Shown: positions 52,043 to 63,251 of the stretch, in pieces | How positions within the stretch are numbered: the first letter of the stretch is position 1 | How the letters are laid out: each line of letters opens with the position of its first letter | From: Nansenia antarctica | Lineage: Eukaryota; Chordata; Actinopteri; Argentiniformes; Microstomatidae | Direction of reading: 5' to 3' | DNA: 64,000 nt | Assembly: GCA_963989245.1 (NCBI GenBank) | Contig: OZ022355.1 | Span: forward strand, 21,897,329 to 21,961,328 | Notes under the pieces: model-generated | Database searches by the model: none | Seen by the model: the letters and a program-made list of their open reading frames with translations, nothing else | What the model was told of the DNA's origin: nothing | Position numbers and translations under genes: made by a program

Positions 52043-52404
52043 TCGATGATGGGGGCTGACAGTTAATAGACGTGTGTGTTACCCTTCCTGCTAGGCGGGT
52101 ATGTCACATCATCACAGATGCACACTGTCAAACTGCTTAATGATGCCTGCCTCTCTCTCTCTCCGACGCCTCTCGCCTCTCGTCTAAATGCGCTGTAAAT
52201 GTACCTGACACCAGACAGACAGACAGACAGGCAGGCACCAACCAGACTCTGTTGATTTGTTTCTGGGAGTTATCCGGCTGTCACTAAACCCCCGGCCACC
52301 ATCATCACCACCACCCCGGACCGATGAGCTCTTCTCCACTCAAACAGTCAACTAATATGGAGATAGCAGCATTGAGGTAGCGTTGGGGATCATTAGAATA
52401 CATT
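52043..52404. other. No gene seen
   Basis: CT run 52151-52164 and CAGA run 52216-52231; nothing else. Confidence 0.5.
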
Positions 52405-52405
52405 A

Positions 52406-52555
52406 TGCGGCAGGCAAGGTGGATTCAGAAACCGGAGGACACGCTCATTGTGACGGATGGAATTCATGAACTCGTGTTTGATATCATTCCTCATTCCATT
52501 CCATTGCATCACGATGAGCCCTGTCCTCCGATGTCTGCCTCCCCCAGCCTCCCCT
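52406..52555. mobile_element. MITE family G copy at the head of the satellite
   Basis: Diverged left arm ('aaggtggattcagaaaccgg'), inner 'acgctcattgtgacg' and 'cctcattccattccattgca', right arm 'gtcctccgatgtctgcctcc'. The right arm runs straight into the 27-bp array. Confidence 0.8.
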
Positions 52556-53592
52556 GGTGTTCTACCTCCCCCAGCCTCCCCTGGTGTTCTACCTCCACCA
52601 GCCTCCCCTGGTGTTCTACCTCCCCCAGCCTCCCCTGGTGTTCTACCTCCCCCAGCCTCCCCTGGTGTTCTACCTCCCCCAGCCTCCCCTGGTGTTCTAC
52701 CTCCACCAGCCTCCCCTGGTGTTCTACCTCCCCCAGCCTCCCCTGGTGTTCTACCTCCCGCAGCCTCCCCTGGTGTTCTACCTCCACCAGCCTCCCCTGG
52801 TGTTCTACCTCCCCCAGCCTCCCCTGGTGTTCTACCTCCCCCAGCCTCCCCTGGTGTTCTACCTCCCCCAGCCTCCCCTGGTGTTCTACCTCCACCAGCC
52901 TCCCCTGGTGTTCTACCTCCCCCAGCCTCCCCTGGTGTTCTACCTCCCCCAGCCTCCCCTGGTGTTCTACCTCCCCCAGCCTCCCCTGGTGTTCTACCTC
53001 CCCCAGCCTCCCCTGGTGTTCTACCTCCACCAGCCTCCCCTGGTGTTCTACCTCCCCCAGCCTCCCCTGGTGTTCTACCTCCCCCAGCCTCCCCTGGTGT
53101 TCTACCTCCCCCAGCCTCCCCTGGTGTTCTACCTCCCCTAGCCTCCCCTGGTGTTCTACCTCCCCCAGCCTCCCCTGGTGTTCTACCTCCCCCAGCCTCC
53201 CCTGGTGTTCTACCTCCCCCAGCCTCCCCTGGTGTTCTACCTCCCCCAGCCTCCCCTGGTGTTCTACCTCCCCCAGCCTCCCCTGGTGTTCTACCTCCCC
53301 CAGCCTCCCCTGGTGTTCTACCTCCCCCAGCCTCCCCTGGTGTTCTACCTCCCCCAGCCTCCCCTGGTGTTCTACCTCCCCCAGCCTCCCCTGGTGTTCT
53401 ACCTCCCCCAGCCTCCCCTGGTGTTCTACCTCCCCCCAGCCTCCCCTGGTGTTCTACCTCCCCCAGCCTCCCCTGGTGTTCTACCTCCACTAGCCTCCCC
53501 TGGTGTTCTACCTCCACCAGCCTCCCCTGGTGTTCTACCTCCCCCAGCCTCCCCTGGTGTTCTACCTCCACCAGCCTCCCCTGGTGTTCTAA
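52535..53592. repeat. 27-bp satellite, about 39 units, made from a MITE arm
   Basis: Unit CTACCTCCCCCAGCCTCCCC plus TGGTGTT. The CTACCTCC(C/A)CCAGCCTCC part is the right arm of family G. Units with A instead of C at position 10 recur at about every fourth unit in the first half (units 3, 7, 10, 14, 19); the middle is uniform. All frames on both strands stay open (27 is divisible by three), giving spurious proteins of nearly 400 residues. Confidence 0.95.
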
Positions 53593-53599
53593 CTCTTTT

Positions 53600-54000
53600 T
53601 TTTGCCTTCAATCCACACACTTCAATACCCCAGAATGACAAAGCGGCATATGTTTTTCTTTAAATGTCATTAAATGTATTAACATTTATTTCTATATATC
53701 TTTCATCAAAATGATAATGATATTCTGATATTCAGGCAGAACAATAAAATTTGCGTTAATTTAAAATTAGAGTGATTCTGAATGATAGATAGAATATTCT
53801 TTTCCCCAGGGGAACTTGTTGATGGTAGGCTACAAGTGCACTATTCCACACCATCTGTCATTCTCGCAGCGCCATGACAACAATAACAAACAAACAAATA
53901 AAACCAGACAGACGACTACACAGTGGTATCATTGGGCGTTGGACAAGAGGAGTTGTGAGAGCTAGATATTAGTTATTGATCATAATCTTCCGGGAAAAGT
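53600..54000. other. No gene seen
   Basis: AT-rich DNA. 'ttcaataccccagaatgaca' right after the array resembles Tc1-like flanking text but is too short to call. Confidence 0.4.
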
Positions 54001-54003
54001 CCA

Positions 54004-55210
54004 TATGTGACACGGTCTGGTGGAAAGGGCGGCATTTCGTCAATTCTCAAGTCGTGCAAAATGAGCAAAAAGCTTATTTTAAAAAATGATATATATGTGT
54101 TTTTCCGTTTGCATATTATGAAAGTTGAAATGTTGAAGAGCCCACTCAATATAACAAACAACAGTTTTAGGATCACTCAATACTTATCATTTGTGAAGTA
54201 TTGATTCACTGTCTTGTCTGCCCCGAGGCCCCTGGGTGATGTATGGCTTGTAAACAAACGTACGTTTTAGGATGCGTTCAAAAGCAAGCATGCGAGATCA
54301 TCTAATTATGTGTAGTTAGCTGTTTTGCCTGTGTTTTGATTCAGAGCATGATTCTCCACTATTGACTCAGATCTTAACTTTGAAACCCATATTAAAAATA
54401 CAATACAAATATCCTTCTATCATTTAAAAAAAGCTATTATTAGTATTATTATTATTATTATTATTTAAGAAACATTACTACGGTACAATCTATTATCTCC
54501 CAGGCAAAACGAATGCATGCGTTTGTCACTAGCAGACTAGATTACTGCAATGCTCTCCTGACAGGTCTAGCAAAAGATGGTTCAGAATGCTGCTGCACGT
54601 GTCCTTACAGACGGAGAGCACACATCACGCCAGTCCTGAGATCACTGCGCTGGCTCCCTGTCAGTTATAGAATAGACTTCAAGATTCTTTTACTACTGTA
54701 GTCTATAAATCACTCCGCTGCCATGCACCCAAATACCTCATGGACATGCTTGTAAGATACACACCAGGTAGACCCCTGAGGTCCACTGGCACTGAACTCC
54801 TGACGGATACAGCTTTCAGTATATATGCTCCCAGAATATGGAACACCCCTACCTGAGAGCCTGAGATTGTCCAAAACTCTGGAAACATTTAAGCGAGACC
54901 TCAAAACTTACTTTTTCACCCTACCTTTTAAATGTCCATCTTAGTTGTTGCTTTACCTTCTTTGCTCTTTGTGAAGCGCATTGGGTCACATTTTGTGAGA
55001 AATGCGCTATACAAATAACATTTGATTTGATTTGATTCGGTTTGAGGTGTACCAACATTCAATCAAGCACATCTTCTTCAACTATTTTGAGATTTCAATG
55101 TGTGACACATCATTTGAAAGCTTACAGTCTGCATTCATAATCTGGAAAAAAGAAAAGAAAAATGACCATAGCCTTACTTGAGGACTTTTGAACCAGACCC
55201 TATCACATAT
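54004..55210. mobile_element. DNA transposon repeat family X, copy 2, with inverted ends
   Basis: Ends ATATGTGACACGGTCTGGT (54004) and ACCAGACCCTATCACATAT (to 55211) are inverted copies with two mismatches. The interior matches 10158-10890 in the same order. A LINE fragment splits it at about 54365-55040. Without it the element is about 530 bp and has no transposase. Confidence 0.75.
54365..55040 (+). mobile_element. 5'-truncated L2-type LINE inserted in family X
   Basis: Shows the ORF2 end in broken frames: LNFETHIKNT, SRLDYCNALLTGL, RSLRWLPVSYRIDFKILLL, TFKRDLKTYFF. It then ends 'gcgctatacaaataacattt' plus a (TTGAT)n tail. An (ATT)n run (54438-54466) has expanded inside the coding part. 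Similarity to family X stops and resumes exactly at its edges. Confidence 0.8.
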
Positions 55211-55337
55211 CAGAGTTGCTCTGCATGGCAGCAGGCCGTCACAACACACAAAGCAGCAACAATCATCTCATTATATGAGGCCACATCAAAACCGAATAAT
55301 CTGTCTGTAACCTGACCAATAGGCGCCTCCTAACCTA

Positions 55338-55740
55338 CTAGTAGGCAAGGCAAGTGTATTTGTAGAGCACATTTCATACAACAGGGGCAATTCAAAGTGC
55401 TTTACATACATTATAAAAAAATACAGCAAGAGGAGCATAGTAAGAAAAAAAGATTACAAATAAATAAAAGCAAATATAAGAAGTAAATAGATAAAACATT
55501 TAATAAGACAATAGTAAATGGATAAAATACATTGATAGAAGTGTTTGTGTTTTAATCATAACTGCTGCAAAACATGACGTTTTTTTTTTTAGCTTAGATT
55601 GAAATATTTTAAGGGTTTGGGCCTCTTGGATTTCTTCAGGGAGTTTGTTCCAGGAGCATGCGGCAGCGTGACTGAAAGCTGCTGCACCGTGTTTATTATA
55701 TATATATTTTTTTAGGCTAAGTAGGTTCATATCAACCATA
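55338..55740 (-). mobile_element. L2-type LINE 3' part, reverse orientation
   Basis: Reading on the - strand, 55739-55500 encodes an ORF2 C-terminus (HGAAAFSHAAACSWNKLP then FQSKLKKK), followed by a 3' UTR ending 'tacaaatacacttgccttgc' at 55338. The end matches the + strand copy at 22085-22200. Confidence 0.75.
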
Positions 55741-55925
55741 CATTTACATTATATTACAACCATACGATTGGGGATTCTGACTGCATCCCTTCATCACATT
55801 GTAGTGAACGGGGGGATAGAGTAGCTTGCCCCAATCGGGTATCGAACTCACGACCTTCCGCTTACCAACGGGCCTCGCTAGCTACAACACTGAGAGAGTT
55901 GCCTCCTTTGGCAGAGCAGCTAACC
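55741..55925 (-). mobile_element. Possible tRNA-derived SINE
   Basis: On the - strand 'aaggtcgtgagttcgatacc' is B-box-like and 'tagctagcgaggcccgttgg' could hold an A box. No second copy in the window, so uncertain. Confidence 0.35.
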
Positions 55926-57100
55926 GACCTTATACAGGGCCGTTACAGTATCTATGTATGGTTTATTTGAGATACTAGTAGGTTCGGAGGTAGGACAGGA
56001 TTATTTGTTTGATTTGGCCTCATATTGTGAGACTGTTGCTGTATCGGGTGCCTTCGGAGTGAACAGGACACAGGTGAATGTGATAGGTACGGCATTGTGA
56101 CGTTTATCAGCCAATGGTGTGTTAGATACTACCCAGTGACATTTGATTGACACTCGTTATCATATTTGAGGAGGAAATAGAGAAATAAATAAAGCTAGGA
56201 GTAAAAAATGAAGTAATAATTGATTATTATTATAATTGATATTTAATACATAGAGTCTATACTAGTAGACACCAGGGACGGGCGTGTGCATAGGGCACCA
56301 AAACAGCCTAATTATCATCATCATAATCATAATGATGAAATGTAAGATGAAGCACAACTGCAATAGGCACCATTAGGCCACCATGATCACTAGTGCAATC
56401 CATTTAGCTCTAGCAACTCCCCCCCTTCTATGCAAAGCTAAAGCTTTTATTTCTGTATTTACTTTACTTAATTATCTCTGCACTTTTGTTTTTATTTATT
56501 CAGCAATATGGCAGGTGGTTCGTAATTGGGATTTCTTTTTACAAGGGATCTCATTTCCTGACGATCACTACCATTAAACGTAGTCATCATAACAACCATA
56601 AGAAGCTTTTAGAAAGCTTGATTGATTATTATATAGTGCACCTTTAATGTAATGTGAAAGTGTATATGCTATGATAAAGTTATGTCCTTCATAAAACAGA
56701 TTAAATGATCGATACTGTTTAAAAAGCTCTTCTGCTTGGCCATGGATTATGGTAGCGAGGGAGTTCTTAGTCAACAAACAGAGGCCGTGCTGCTGTCTCG
56801 TTATATTGAGTCCGCCTGGTTTCATCCTCGAAGTCTGGAAGGTTCTGCCAACAGAGAATCTCAGACATTTCAAGTGGTGTCAGGTTGTCGGCCTCTCTCA
56901 ATGTCATGTTCTCTATGAGGCTCCAAATATAGCGGCTTGGATTGTATTTCAATGAGACACAGAGTTCTGTCCATAAGTCACCTGATATACCTTGTTATTG
57001 ACTATGATTTAAAATGGCTTTAGGGAAAACAAATGATTGTGTCATCAAGCTAGTCTGGCCATGGCGAGCCTTTCACTACTTAGAAATGGCTTTGTCGTCT
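55926..57100. other. No gene seen
   Basis: Mostly unique-looking intronic DNA. Several short open frames overlap on both strands at 56736-56955 without any motif. Confidence 0.4.
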
Positions 57101-57106
57101 GTTTTT

Positions 57107-57358
57107 TTTATAAATGGACTCCACTTATATAGCGCCCTATTCCAAAGTGCTTTACAATGGCCTCTCATTCACCCAATCACACAACGACGGCGGCAAGCTA
57201 CCATGCAAGACGCCGGCCGGCCGCTCATTGTGAGTAGTTTTGGGGCTCATTGTCTTGCCCAAGGACACCTCGACATGTGGCCAGCCGAGGTTCGAACCTT
57301 CGATCCGCCGACCTTGTGATCATTAGACGCCGGCTCCACCTCCCGCTCCACAGGCACT
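57107..57358 (-). mobile_element. tRNA-derived SINE, reverse orientation
   Basis: On the - strand: head 'gtggagcgggaggtggagcc', 'cgaaggttcgaacctcggct' (B box), 'gtccttgggcaagacaatga' and the tail to 'atatagcgcc' inverted at 57127. Same family as 17.07 and 33.09 kb, about 15 % diverged by eye. Confidence 0.85.
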
Positions 57359-57390
57359 CTGAGACCGTTCCTCCTTCCATCCCAGGCATT

Positions 57391-57435
57391 ACAATGAGCC
57401 TGTCCTCCGATTTCTACCTCCACCAGCCTCCCCTG
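57391..57435. mobile_element. MITE family G, right arm
   Basis: 'caatgagcctgtcctccgat' then 'ttctacctccaccagcctcc'; it abuts the SINE. Confidence 0.7.
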
Positions 57436-57689
57436 CAGGACAGCACATAGCTACTAGAACTATCTAGAGATCTGAAGCATCTCTCCAGCTCATCTTCCGT
57501 CCCAGGAGATTGAGCGTTCTAGGGTGTTTTTGTAGTTTTTTGTAGTGTTTTTTTAACTCTCTAAATTAGGCAAAGATCAGTAATGACACGTTGCAAACAT
57601 ACGGCTATGACTGAAAATAGCCACTGAAAGTTAGAGGAATTACTTTTCCGTCCTGTTTACTCAAAGTTAATCAGTCGTACGGACAGCTG

Positions 57690-58087
57690 AGCGGATCATC
57701 GGCTGCCCCCTGCCTCCCATCACAGACCTCCATAGCTTCAGATCATTGAAGAGAGTACGTAAGATTGTGGCTGACTTATCACATCCAGCTCATAGCTTGT
57801 TTGAATTACTCCCTTCTGGACAGCGGTACAGGGCCATCGGGTCAAAAACATCACGCCACTTGAACAGTTTCTTCCCCAAATATTTCTTCCACAATAACTC
57901 CTGATCATTGCACCTTGCACTTTACATGTTTTTGCAGTTGTACAGTATATTTATTTACTCATATTGGTACTTTATATATTGTCTTGAGTATTGTTGTTTT
58001 ATGTACTGTAGCTTGTTCAACATGGATAATACCAAGTCATGTTCCTAGTGCACTGCACATGGCGAATAAAGTTGAATTGAATTGAAT
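57690..58087 (+). mobile_element. LINE 3' end (CR1/L2 group), copy 2
   Basis: Same family as 17590-17927: 'tactcccttctggacagcgg', 'gcaccttgcactttacatgt' and 'gcgaataaagttgaattgaa'. It reaches slightly further into ORF2. A ~30-bp stretch differs ('aatatttcttccac'). Confidence 0.75.
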
Positions 58088-58525
58088 CGGTCATGTCGTT
58101 TCAGAAATACTGATGATGACATTCTGTATAACCGGGAATATATTCATTATCATACTGCTGACTCAAATGTGTCTGTCCTTTAATTATTTGGCTGATCTGG
58201 GGGTTTTGAATGCAGCGTAATAGCTATTCACTATGGTTTAGAATCACAGGCGGATCAGGGTTGGACAACACCAAAATTGTACATTATTAGCTTTCCATAA
58301 AGCTCTGATTCTGATTCTGATTCTTCCCTATAGCTGATATCAGACCACTTTCTGAGAATGTGATAATGATGGCGCTGACATTTCTATAATTGGCAGTATT
58401 GATAGCTGTAAAGCAGATGATCGATGTTGACACGAGCATTTTGCGACGCTACATGGTGGAGTTGCGATAATAATATTAAATCTGACTGAATCTTATTACA
58501 AAAATGTCAGTGCTTTTCTACAGAG
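58088..58525. other. No gene seen; small LINE tail
   Basis: 'gctttccataaagctctgat' followed by (TCTGAT)n at 58304-58324 looks like another LINE end. Confidence 0.4.
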
Positions 58526-58530
58526 ACAGC

Positions 58531-58602
58531 AGGGCAAGCTGGTGGAGGTAGAAATCGAAAAGACGACTGCGTGGAATGGATTGAAGAATGGCATCAAACA
58601 TT
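58531..58602. mobile_element. MITE family G, single left arm
   Basis: 'caagctggtggaggtagaaa' then 'gtggaatggattgaagaatg'. Confidence 0.6.
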
Positions 58603-58757
58603 GCGAGAGAGAGCTGCCGTTCTTGGTGAGATGTGAGATGGATCAACACTCAATCGAGAGAGGTTTAAAGAAAAAAAGAAAAGAAAAGGAACTTGCTTTC
58701 TTCCTTTCTCTAGAACTGCGGCTACTAATGGTACTCGTTCTCACTGAAGGTTTTAAT

Positions 58758-58856
58758 TATGATGACTGATGTGCAGTTGATTCACTTACTTACTCAACCA
58801 ATGTATTAATTGTAAGTCACTTTGGATAAAAGAGTCTGATAAATGACTTCAATGTC
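58758..58856 (+). mobile_element. SINE-like tail fragment
   Basis: 'gatgactgatgtgcagttga' ... 'gtaagtcactttggataaaa'. Sister pieces at 10997, 59156 and 59642. Confidence 0.6.
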
Positions 58857-58867
58857 AACATGTAAAA

Positions 58868-58978
58868 TGGAGGCTAGTGGAGGTAGAAATCAGAGGACAG
58901 GCTCATTGTAATACAGGCAATGGAATGAGGAATGATATCAGTGAGACCGTCCCTCTGATTTCTACCTCCACCGGCCTC
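58868..58978. mobile_element. MITE family G, full but short copy
   Basis: Arms 'ggaggctagtggaggtagaa' and 'tgatttctacctccaccggc' with most of the inner right arm deleted. Confidence 0.75.
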
Positions 58979-59155
58979 TTCACCGACACCCATGTGGTCT
59001 GATGTTCCTAGTGTTTGTTGCTTTGTAACACAGATTCATAACCTTGAATCATGCCGTAAACTCCTGCATATATCTCTTGGGGGTTAGGTCCACTACATCA
59101 AGGGATGCTTGTAGAGGGTATGGCCCCAGGCCCGCGCATAGATTACATTTTCCTG

Positions 59156-59240
59156 CTATGACTGCGTGGATAGATGACTCACTTACTTAGTGAAATGTAT
59201 TTGTTGTAAGTCGCTTTGTCTGCTAGATGCCTAAATTGTA
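59156..59240 (+). mobile_element. SINE-like tail fragment
   Basis: 'gactgcgtggatagatgact' ... 'gttgtaagtcgctttgtctg'. Confidence 0.5.
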
Positions 59241-59274
59241 AAACGGAATGTAAAATGGTATTGGCAGCTTTGTC

Positions 59275-59600
59275 AAAGTCAAAGTCAAGTTTATTTATAC
59301 AGGCACATGTTCATACAAGAAAATGTATCACGCAGAGTGCTTTACAGAATAAGGAAAGATAAATAAAAACACGGTTTAGATGAATAAAAACCTCAAACAA
59401 AACCAAATTCAATTAAATGGTACATAACACGAGAAAAACAAAGGAAGACAGATAATGTATGGAACGGAGAATAACAAGTGAAAAGGAGAAAACAGTGAAA
59501 AGATTTAATTATGATACAAGTACAGCTAGGCCTACATGATAAAAGCGCGATTAAATAGGTATGTCATATAGGTATGTCTTAAGATCTCGCTTAAAGGATT
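59275..59600 (-). mobile_element. LINE 3' UTR, reverse orientation
   Basis: Starts 'caaagtcaagtttatttata' and 'gcagagtgctttacagaata', the inverse of an L2-type 3' end, then A-rich UTR text. Coding part absent. Confidence 0.5.
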
Positions 59601-59641
59601 GTGACTGCCAAATGTACCGGATGCTACCATAGATTGCTGTT

Positions 59642-59735
59642 TATGATGACTGATGCATAGATGATGCACTTACTTGATACAAATGTACTTGTTGTAAGTC
59701 ACTTTGGATAAAAGCGTGTGATAAATGTAAAACAT
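59642..59735 (+). mobile_element. SINE-like tail fragment
   Basis: 'gatgactgatgcatagatga' ... 'gtaagtcactttggataaaa'. Confidence 0.6.
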
Positions 59736-59747
59736 TTATTACAAAGA

Positions 59748-59795
59748 ACCCATCCTCTGATCTCTGTCTCCACCAGTCTTCCCTGTACTGCAGGT
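59748..59795. mobile_element. MITE family G, right arm
   Basis: 'cccatcctctgatctctgtc' then 'tccaccagtcttccctg'. Confidence 0.55.
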
Positions 59796-60122
59796 CATTC
59801 TCAACTATTAGTTGAACTATGTTTAGCTGTGGCTTGGTGGTAGTTAAACTACATTCAAATAGTGTAGTCTTAATAGTGTTTGGGGGGTTTTCAGTAGTTA
59901 ATGACTTGTTTTCCATGTAGCAGTGTAGTGAGTGATGTAACTACTCACTACAGCTTCCCACCAAAGCCCTTGAACTTCAAATGTCCCTACTTTTTTGCGG
60001 AGCGGTTCCACTACATGGATGGAACTACATTTAAAATGTTGCTGTAGCTTGGGGGCAGTTAAACTCATTTCATTTTAGTAATCTTAGTATTACTGTGTAG
60101 TAGTAGTGAGCTACTGTCATTA

Positions 60123-60380
60123 AGGCAAGGCAAGGGATGGCAAGTGTATTTGTATAGCACATTTCATACAACAGGGGCAATTCAAAGTGCTTTACATATA
60201 GCATTAAAATAAATACAGAAAAAAAAGGATGGTAAGAAAAAATAAAAATAAAAATAGAAATGGCAAGAACAGATACATATAGAAACATTTAACAACATAA
60301 TAAGACATACAATCCCCCTCAGCGCAATGAGGTTCCAATCCCCTAAAATCCCTCTCATTACACAATACATCCTCAATGCT
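60123..60380 (-). mobile_element. L2-type LINE 3' UTR, reverse orientation
   Basis: 'ggcaagtgtatttgtatagc' and 'gggcaattcaaagtgcttta' match the copy at 55338 and the inverse of 22085-22200. Confidence 0.7.
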
Positions 60381-60385
60381 ACACG

Positions 60386-60600
60386 GGGGGCGACAGTAGC
60401 CTAGAGGGTTAGAGATGCCGCCTAGCGATCGAAAGGTCGCTGGTTCGATCCCCGCCTCAGGAAGGAGCTGCATGTGCCCTTGAGCAAGGCACTTAACCAC
60501 TAAATGCTCCAGGGGCGCCGACTATGGCTGACCCTGTGCCGAGAGCAAAAAACAAAACAAATTCTAACAATTGACTGGCAAGTTGATTGCATGGCAATTA
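60386..60600 (+). mobile_element. V-SINE-like SINE, complete head
   Basis: 'acagtagcctagagggttag' (A box), 'ggtcgctggttcgatccccg' (B box), 'gtgcccttgagcaaggcact' core, 'gctgaccctgtgccgagagc' and an A-rich end. Inserted at the edge of the L2 piece. Confidence 0.8.
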
Positions 60601-61019
60601 GAACAATTATTATTCATCCTCAAAAGAAACAAAAAGAAATAGGAATTGAACTACTATTCCAGTCCTCCGATCTCCCGATTTTCTCCACCAGCCTCCACTA
60701 CCGGGTACACCCAGGGACGACAACAGAGAGACCGCAGCGCAAGGTGTCTGGATGAGGGAGTCGAAATTACAAACCTCATCCTGTAAATAATACACAATGA
60801 CAGCACCTTCCGAATACTGCTGAGCTCCCCGCTTCTTTCCCAGAAGAACGCTGTCGATACTATGCTTGAATAATGACGCGTAATTATCACAATATCAATA
60901 CTTTTGATATATCACGTCACATTTATCTAATCCCCCTCGCTTCTGCCACAGACAAGGGATCATCGGTTCTCAATAACCCACTGTATGTCAAATTCACACT
61001 GTCAAGACAAACACAATAT
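60601..61019. other. No gene seen
   Basis: A weak family G right-arm echo at 60658-60700 ('ccgattttctccaccagcct'). Confidence 0.4.
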
Positions 61020-61020
61020 C

Positions 61021-61060
61021 CTCCCCCTCCTCCTCCTCCTCCTCCTCCTCCTCCTCCCCA
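61021..61060. repeat. (TCC)n microsatellite
   Basis: About 11 CTC units. Confidence 0.9.
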
Positions 61061-61618
61061 CTGTTATACATATCCGTCTCCGTCTGTGAGAGGAGCTTTT
61101 GAATAATATTCCCAGGGTGAAATTAAGGTGTTAGGTGGGGGGGGGCGGAAGTGTTTTTTTCTTTTTCTGGTGAAGTAGTGTATGGCTAATCACTATGATG
61201 GAGTAGCTCTGCTGGGAAGAGGCTGATGTGGGTGGGCATGTGACTTAGCATACAGATCCACATTAGTTCTCCCCCTGCTAGCAACACGCCCTCACGCAAC
61301 AGCTTAATGTGGATCCACGTTCTACTCCCAGCTAGCTAGCTAGCTATAGCAATCCTTACAAACATACAACAGGCTGAATACTGAATTGTGATTATAGGCT
61401 TACTGAATTGTGATTATTTACAGATATTTTCTTCTCTTTATTTCCTAACATACTGGTGCTGCGGTGGTGCTTTCGTCTGCATTACTTTTAATGTAGATAG
61501 CATTAATAATGAGGATGTAATATTTCCCTTGGTGTTGTGATGCTGAATATATACGAAATGTCTCAATTAACCCCACTCTCCCTCTTACGCCGTGGGCCTT
61601 TACAACTCTGTACACCCT
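61061..61618. other. No gene seen
   Basis: Unique-looking DNA with a 21-bp direct repeat 'tactgaattgtgatta' at 61379 and 61401. Confidence 0.4.
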
Positions 61619-61619
61619 G

Positions 61620-61625
61620 AAACAC

Positions 61626-61660
<35 letters not shown>

Positions 61661-61766
61661 CACACTAACCCAGTCTCCATAGTATTACGTTCAGCAGACC
61701 AAAGAATATTATCTAAGTGAACGTTGTGAACACCCACCCACACACCCACACACCCACACACACACA

Positions 61767-61803
<37 letters not shown>
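61620..61803. repeat. Two (CA)n microsatellites
   Basis: 61621-61665 and 61736-61802, about 70 bp apart. Confidence 0.95.
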
Positions 61804-61806
<3 letters not shown>

Positions 61807-62212
61807 GTAGACATCCCCAGCTGGCTATTAGAACAGTAAACCACTCCCAGCTAGGTAACTAGCTGCCTTCACATCATTCTCAGACAGCGGTGATTAGTTA
61901 CATTACAGAGGTGCTAAATGGCTTCCCAGGGAAAACAATGAAATGCGGGGGATCGGTTACCTCATCCAATCATCTGTCTGAAAGGCCTCACCGCACAGTG
62001 GCGTGCTGTGCCGGAGCTCTCTATCGCTGTCAATTAACTCATATTGTGTGTGGATGAAATTTCGAGTGGGTGTATGATAAAGGGATCTCTGCAATTAACA
62101 TAGACATGTGCAGAGAGATGTTCCCGTCAGTCCAAAGGAAAGTACAAGCCGAAAAGACTTGAAAGATTTTGTTTTTCTCACATTTTTCAGTGTTGAAGAA
62201 GTTGTTGTGTCA
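61804..62212. other. No gene seen
   Basis: Unique-looking intronic DNA. Confidence 0.4.
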
Positions 62213-62213
62213 G

Positions 62214-62374
62214 GGGGAGGCTGGTGGAGGTAGACATTGGAGGACGGGGATCATTGTAATGCCTGGAACGGAATGAGGAATGGTAGACGTGCTTCCTGTT
62301 TGACACCGTTCCTCATTCCTTGCCGTACATTACAATGAGCCTGTCCTCTGATTTCTACCTCCACCAGCCTCCCC
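62214..62374. mobile_element. MITE family G, full copy (best preserved)
   Basis: 'gggggaggctggtggaggta' at the left; 'tttctacctccaccagcctc' at the right. Inner arms pair through 'gatcattgtaatg'/'cattacaatgag' and 'ggaatgaggaatgg'/'gttcctcattcc'. About 160 bp. Confidence 0.9.
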
Positions 62375-62832
62375 TGTTGTCTACTTCTTAAGTTGGTTAC
62401 ACAGTGTTCAGGTAGAAAACCACACATTTTAACTACAGCCGGTACACACATAAGGATTTTCAAAATCTTAACAGATTTTTTATCTGAGACAGACCCCACA
62501 CATGAAGATAAAAAATCTTGGATGTGTGTGGTGTGCACCGATATTCCCATTTCAGCACACCCCATACATAAAGATTATCGTTACGACAGTCTAGAGTCTT
62601 GTTCCCCAAGCCAGAAATCTACAAACAACGACATTTAGGAGGGGTGGCTCCCCTGGTGTTAGGAAAGAAAAAAAACAACAACAAAAAAAAAAACACAAGA
62701 AGGGAAGGAGCTGGTTTACTATTTACACAACCGTTCCCTATAAGTACTAAAATAAAAATGTACATACAAATGCACTTAAAAACACTAAAGAACACCAGTG
62801 TTGAAGCCACTCCAGCCGCAGCGACTATGCGC

Positions 62833-62845
62833 GCCGCCATCTTGC
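62833..62845 (-). promoter_or_regulatory. YY1-like motif inside the transposon
   Basis: GCGCCGCCATCTTGC; its reverse CAAGATGGCGGC is the classical YY1 core. Use by the cell is inference. Confidence 0.35.
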
Positions 62846-62883
62846 TTCTAGATTGGCTACATTCCATCCACGTCACAATCGGA

Positions 62884-62992
62884 CTCGCGAGCAGGGTTGC
62901 CAGATGGGATTGACATTTTCCTCCCTACCCACAGTCTAAAACTGCTAATTCCACAAAAAAAACTGAGCCCATCTGGCAACCCTACTCGGGAG
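62884..62992. mobile_element. 93-bp hAT-type MITE nested in the larger element
   Basis: Element 62892-62984 with ends CAGGGTTGCCAGATGGG and CCCATCTGGCAACCCTA, flanked by CTCGCGAG and CTCGGGAG (8 bp, one mismatch). Eight-base flanks and CAGGG ends fit hAT. Confidence 0.75.
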
Positions 62993-63251
62993 TTGTCGGG
63001 AGTTGCCCCCACACATAAGGATTTTTGGTCGTAAATATTGAACACGTTTAACATTTACGATTGTCGGCCCAGACCATTTTCCGAGCAGATTGTCGGGAGA
63101 AATGGACTTCTAACACACCTCACACCACAGGATAATCTTGTAAAATAATCTTTAGAACCATCCGATAATCTGGCGTTTGCTGTCTTTGGTCGGAAGGGGG
63201 AAAATCGGGCCGAAATCGGCCAGATTATCTTTATGTGTGTACCCAGCTTTA

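Larger units (their letters stand above)
62430..63251. mobile_element. Non-autonomous DNA transposon with 'GGTACACACAT' ends
   Basis: Ends AACTACAGCCGGTACACACA (62431) and, inverted from 63251, TAAAGCTGGGTACACACATA. Subterminal 'aaaatcttggatgtgtgtgg' and 'ccccacacataaggattttt' repeat the same theme inward. No transposase frame; superfamily not assigned. Confidence 0.65.

Noticed and set aside
52393..53638. Open frames of 360-393 codons on both strands
   Set aside because: They are the 27-bp satellite read through; unit length divisible by three keeps every frame open. No splice, start context or non-repeat coding part.
60386..60460. A true tRNA gene (A and B boxes present)
   Set aside because: The boxes belong to a SINE head continuing into a V-SINE core; no cloverleaf with paired acceptor stem. 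All other tRNA-like hits in the window are likewise SINE heads.
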